Source: Thermoplasmata archaeon (GTDB lineage Archaea > Thermoplasmatota > Thermoplasmata > Thermoplasmatales > Thermoplasmataceae). Taken from it: a stretch of DNA of 7,150 bases. Shown here piece by piece: positions 6,381 to 7,150 of the stretch. The stretch spans positions 1 to 7,150 of the forward strand of contig JAKBQK010000166.1 of NCBI GenBank assembly GCA_021835265.1. The letters run 5' to 3'. The notes under the pieces were generated by a model. The model had not been told where the DNA came from. It made no database searches and saw nothing but the letters and a program-made list of their open reading frames with translations. Numbering within the stretch: position 1 is the first letter of the stretch; each line of letters starts with the position of its first letter. The translations under genes and the position numbers were made by a program.

Positions 6381-6900
6381 CAGGATAGAGAACTTGAGAA
6401 ACTGTATGCCTTCGGAAAGGTTCTGCTGAGGAAACTGCCAGTTAGAAGAGAATCACTACCTGTTGAGTTACTGAGACAGGTTGATCTTGACTCGTACCGT
6501 ATAGAACTCATAACGCATGGCGAGATAAGGCTCAGAGAATCCGATAAATCTCTTGAGCAGAAGCAGAGCCTCAATACAAGACGCAAAAAGAGGAGGAAGA
6601 ACCCCTTTCAAGAATAATAGAGGAGATGAATGATCGTTATGGAACAGACAAGGTCATACTGCTTAGGTTGAAGAACAGCCTTGAAAATAATGCTGATCTT
6701 AAGACAAGTGCCAGAATAAACAGTGAGGAGAATTTCAAACTTTCATTAAGGCACATGTTCGATGAGGTTTCGTTTTCATACATATCGGACGATTTCGATT
6801 CTACAAATAGATAAACGGCAACAAAAACCTGAAGAGATGCCTTGTGGACAACATATACACAATGGTCTACAAAGGACTTAAGGAAGAAGATAAGGAATGA
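6333..6900 (+). pseudogene. hsdR: Broken 3' end of a type I restriction enzyme R subunit gene
   Basis: HsdR is the DNA-translocating and cleaving subunit of type I restriction systems, usually about 900-1100 residues. Only the C-terminal part, roughly 190 codons, is left, spread over three frames. Frame one (6333-6556) has LEKLYAFGKVLLRKLP and LPVELLRQVDLDSYRI, typical of the HsdR C-terminal region. After a frameshift between 6557 and 6590, frame two continues with EEPLSRIIEEMNDRYGTD, another family signature, to about 6800. A second indel near 6790-6801 moves to frame three (FYK-stop-INGNKNLKRCL), which has a TAG at 6808-6810 and runs to the natural TGA at 6898-6900. Clear homology starts near 6381; the bases before it are uncertain. 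No ATPase motor, methylase or specificity subunit remains in the window. The fragment is the only coding sequence on the plus strand, so it came from a separate insertion or rearrangement. Confidence 0.85.
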
Positions 6901-6918
6901 TAAAAATATGAGTGGTCC

Positions 6919-7150
6919 TCATAGATTGGTTTTGTTCATTTTTTCAATCAAATATTCAAGTTCTTTCACTTTTAATTTTAGGTCAATGTTCCATTGATTC
7001 TTTGGGTAAATTTCGTTTCTCTTCCAATATTCAGAACGGATACTTGTTGCAGTTCCAATTTTAACCTTTCCATTTAGTTGATCACATAGCTCCATTTCAT
7101 TGAACAGGTATATATTGTCTATGCGCATTGGCCTTGTCTTCCCCTTCGAG
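6919..7150 (-). CDS. Hypothetical protein, possibly partial
   Basis: A minus-strand frame ending at 6919 and still open at the right edge of the window. From ATG 7128 it gives 69 residues (MRIDNIYLFNEMELCDQLNG at the start), with a Lys/Glu-rich helical end (LKLKVKELEYLIEKMNK) that could form a short coiled coil. Upstream, in the same frame, the residues SKGKTRP continue to the edge, so the true start may lie outside. A weak AGGGGA is about 15 bases before the ATG, too far for a good ribosome binding site. It may be a complete small gene or the tail of a longer one, perhaps truncated by the event that left the hsdR fragment. Family not recognised. Confidence 0.4.
   Translation of the reverse strand, partial: SKGKTRPMRIDNIYLFNEMELCDQLNGKVKIGTATSIRSEYWKRNEIYPKNQWNIDLKLKVKELEYLIEKMNKTNL

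Noticed and set aside
6260..6586. 108-codon minus-strand frame, Ser- and Leu-rich
   Set aside because: It is antisense to the hsdR remnant, whose plus-strand signatures explain the sequence. Its composition is typical of a shadow frame.

Overview
The window (7150 bases, AT-rich, nearly all genes on the minus strand) looks like an accessory defence and mobile-element region of an archaeal chromosome. Three things point to Archaea: TATA-like boxes 20-30 bases upstream of start codons that lack Shine-Dalgarno sites (leaderless transcripts), Shine-Dalgarno sites kept only at operon-internal starts, and an integrase remnant of a type I associate with euryarchaeal elements. A member of the Thermoplasmata is my guess, but that rank is inference and is not proven by anything here.

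Region by region, in plus-strand coordinates. Bases 1-2843 hold the beginning of a type I-C-like CRISPR-Cas operon, transcribed leftwards: complete cas3 (HD nuclease plus helicase), then cas5 of the Cas5c/Cas5d type, which runs off the window. Cas8c, Cas7 and the adaptation genes would be expected to the left. No CRISPR array is visible here. Bases 2844-3490 are gene-poor, with the cas3 promoter, two overlapping hairpins and a 12-base perfect palindrome. Bases 3491-5074 encode a 527-residue HNH endonuclease with two further modules in front of the nuclease, best read as a restriction-type, possibly modification-dependent, enzyme. Bases 5197-5907 hold two small closely spaced genes: a 112-residue protein of unknown function, and a 121-residue protein with one membrane segment and a C-terminal AbrB-like segment. 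Directly upstream of them (5907-6236) lies a dead tyrosine recombinase gene with two in-frame stops and a lost arginine. Bases 6333-6900 hold, on the plus strand, the broken 3' end of a type I restriction hsdR gene (two frameshifts and one nonsense codon). Bases 6919-7150 contain the end of a small unrecognised minus-strand reading frame.

Taken together, an intact CRISPR-Cas effector operon and an intact HNH enzyme sit next to decayed type I restriction and decayed integrase genes. This is a typical defence-island picture of gain and loss. The least explained pieces are the two small genes that stayed open although the integrase gene they overlap is dead, and the first two modules of the HNH protein.
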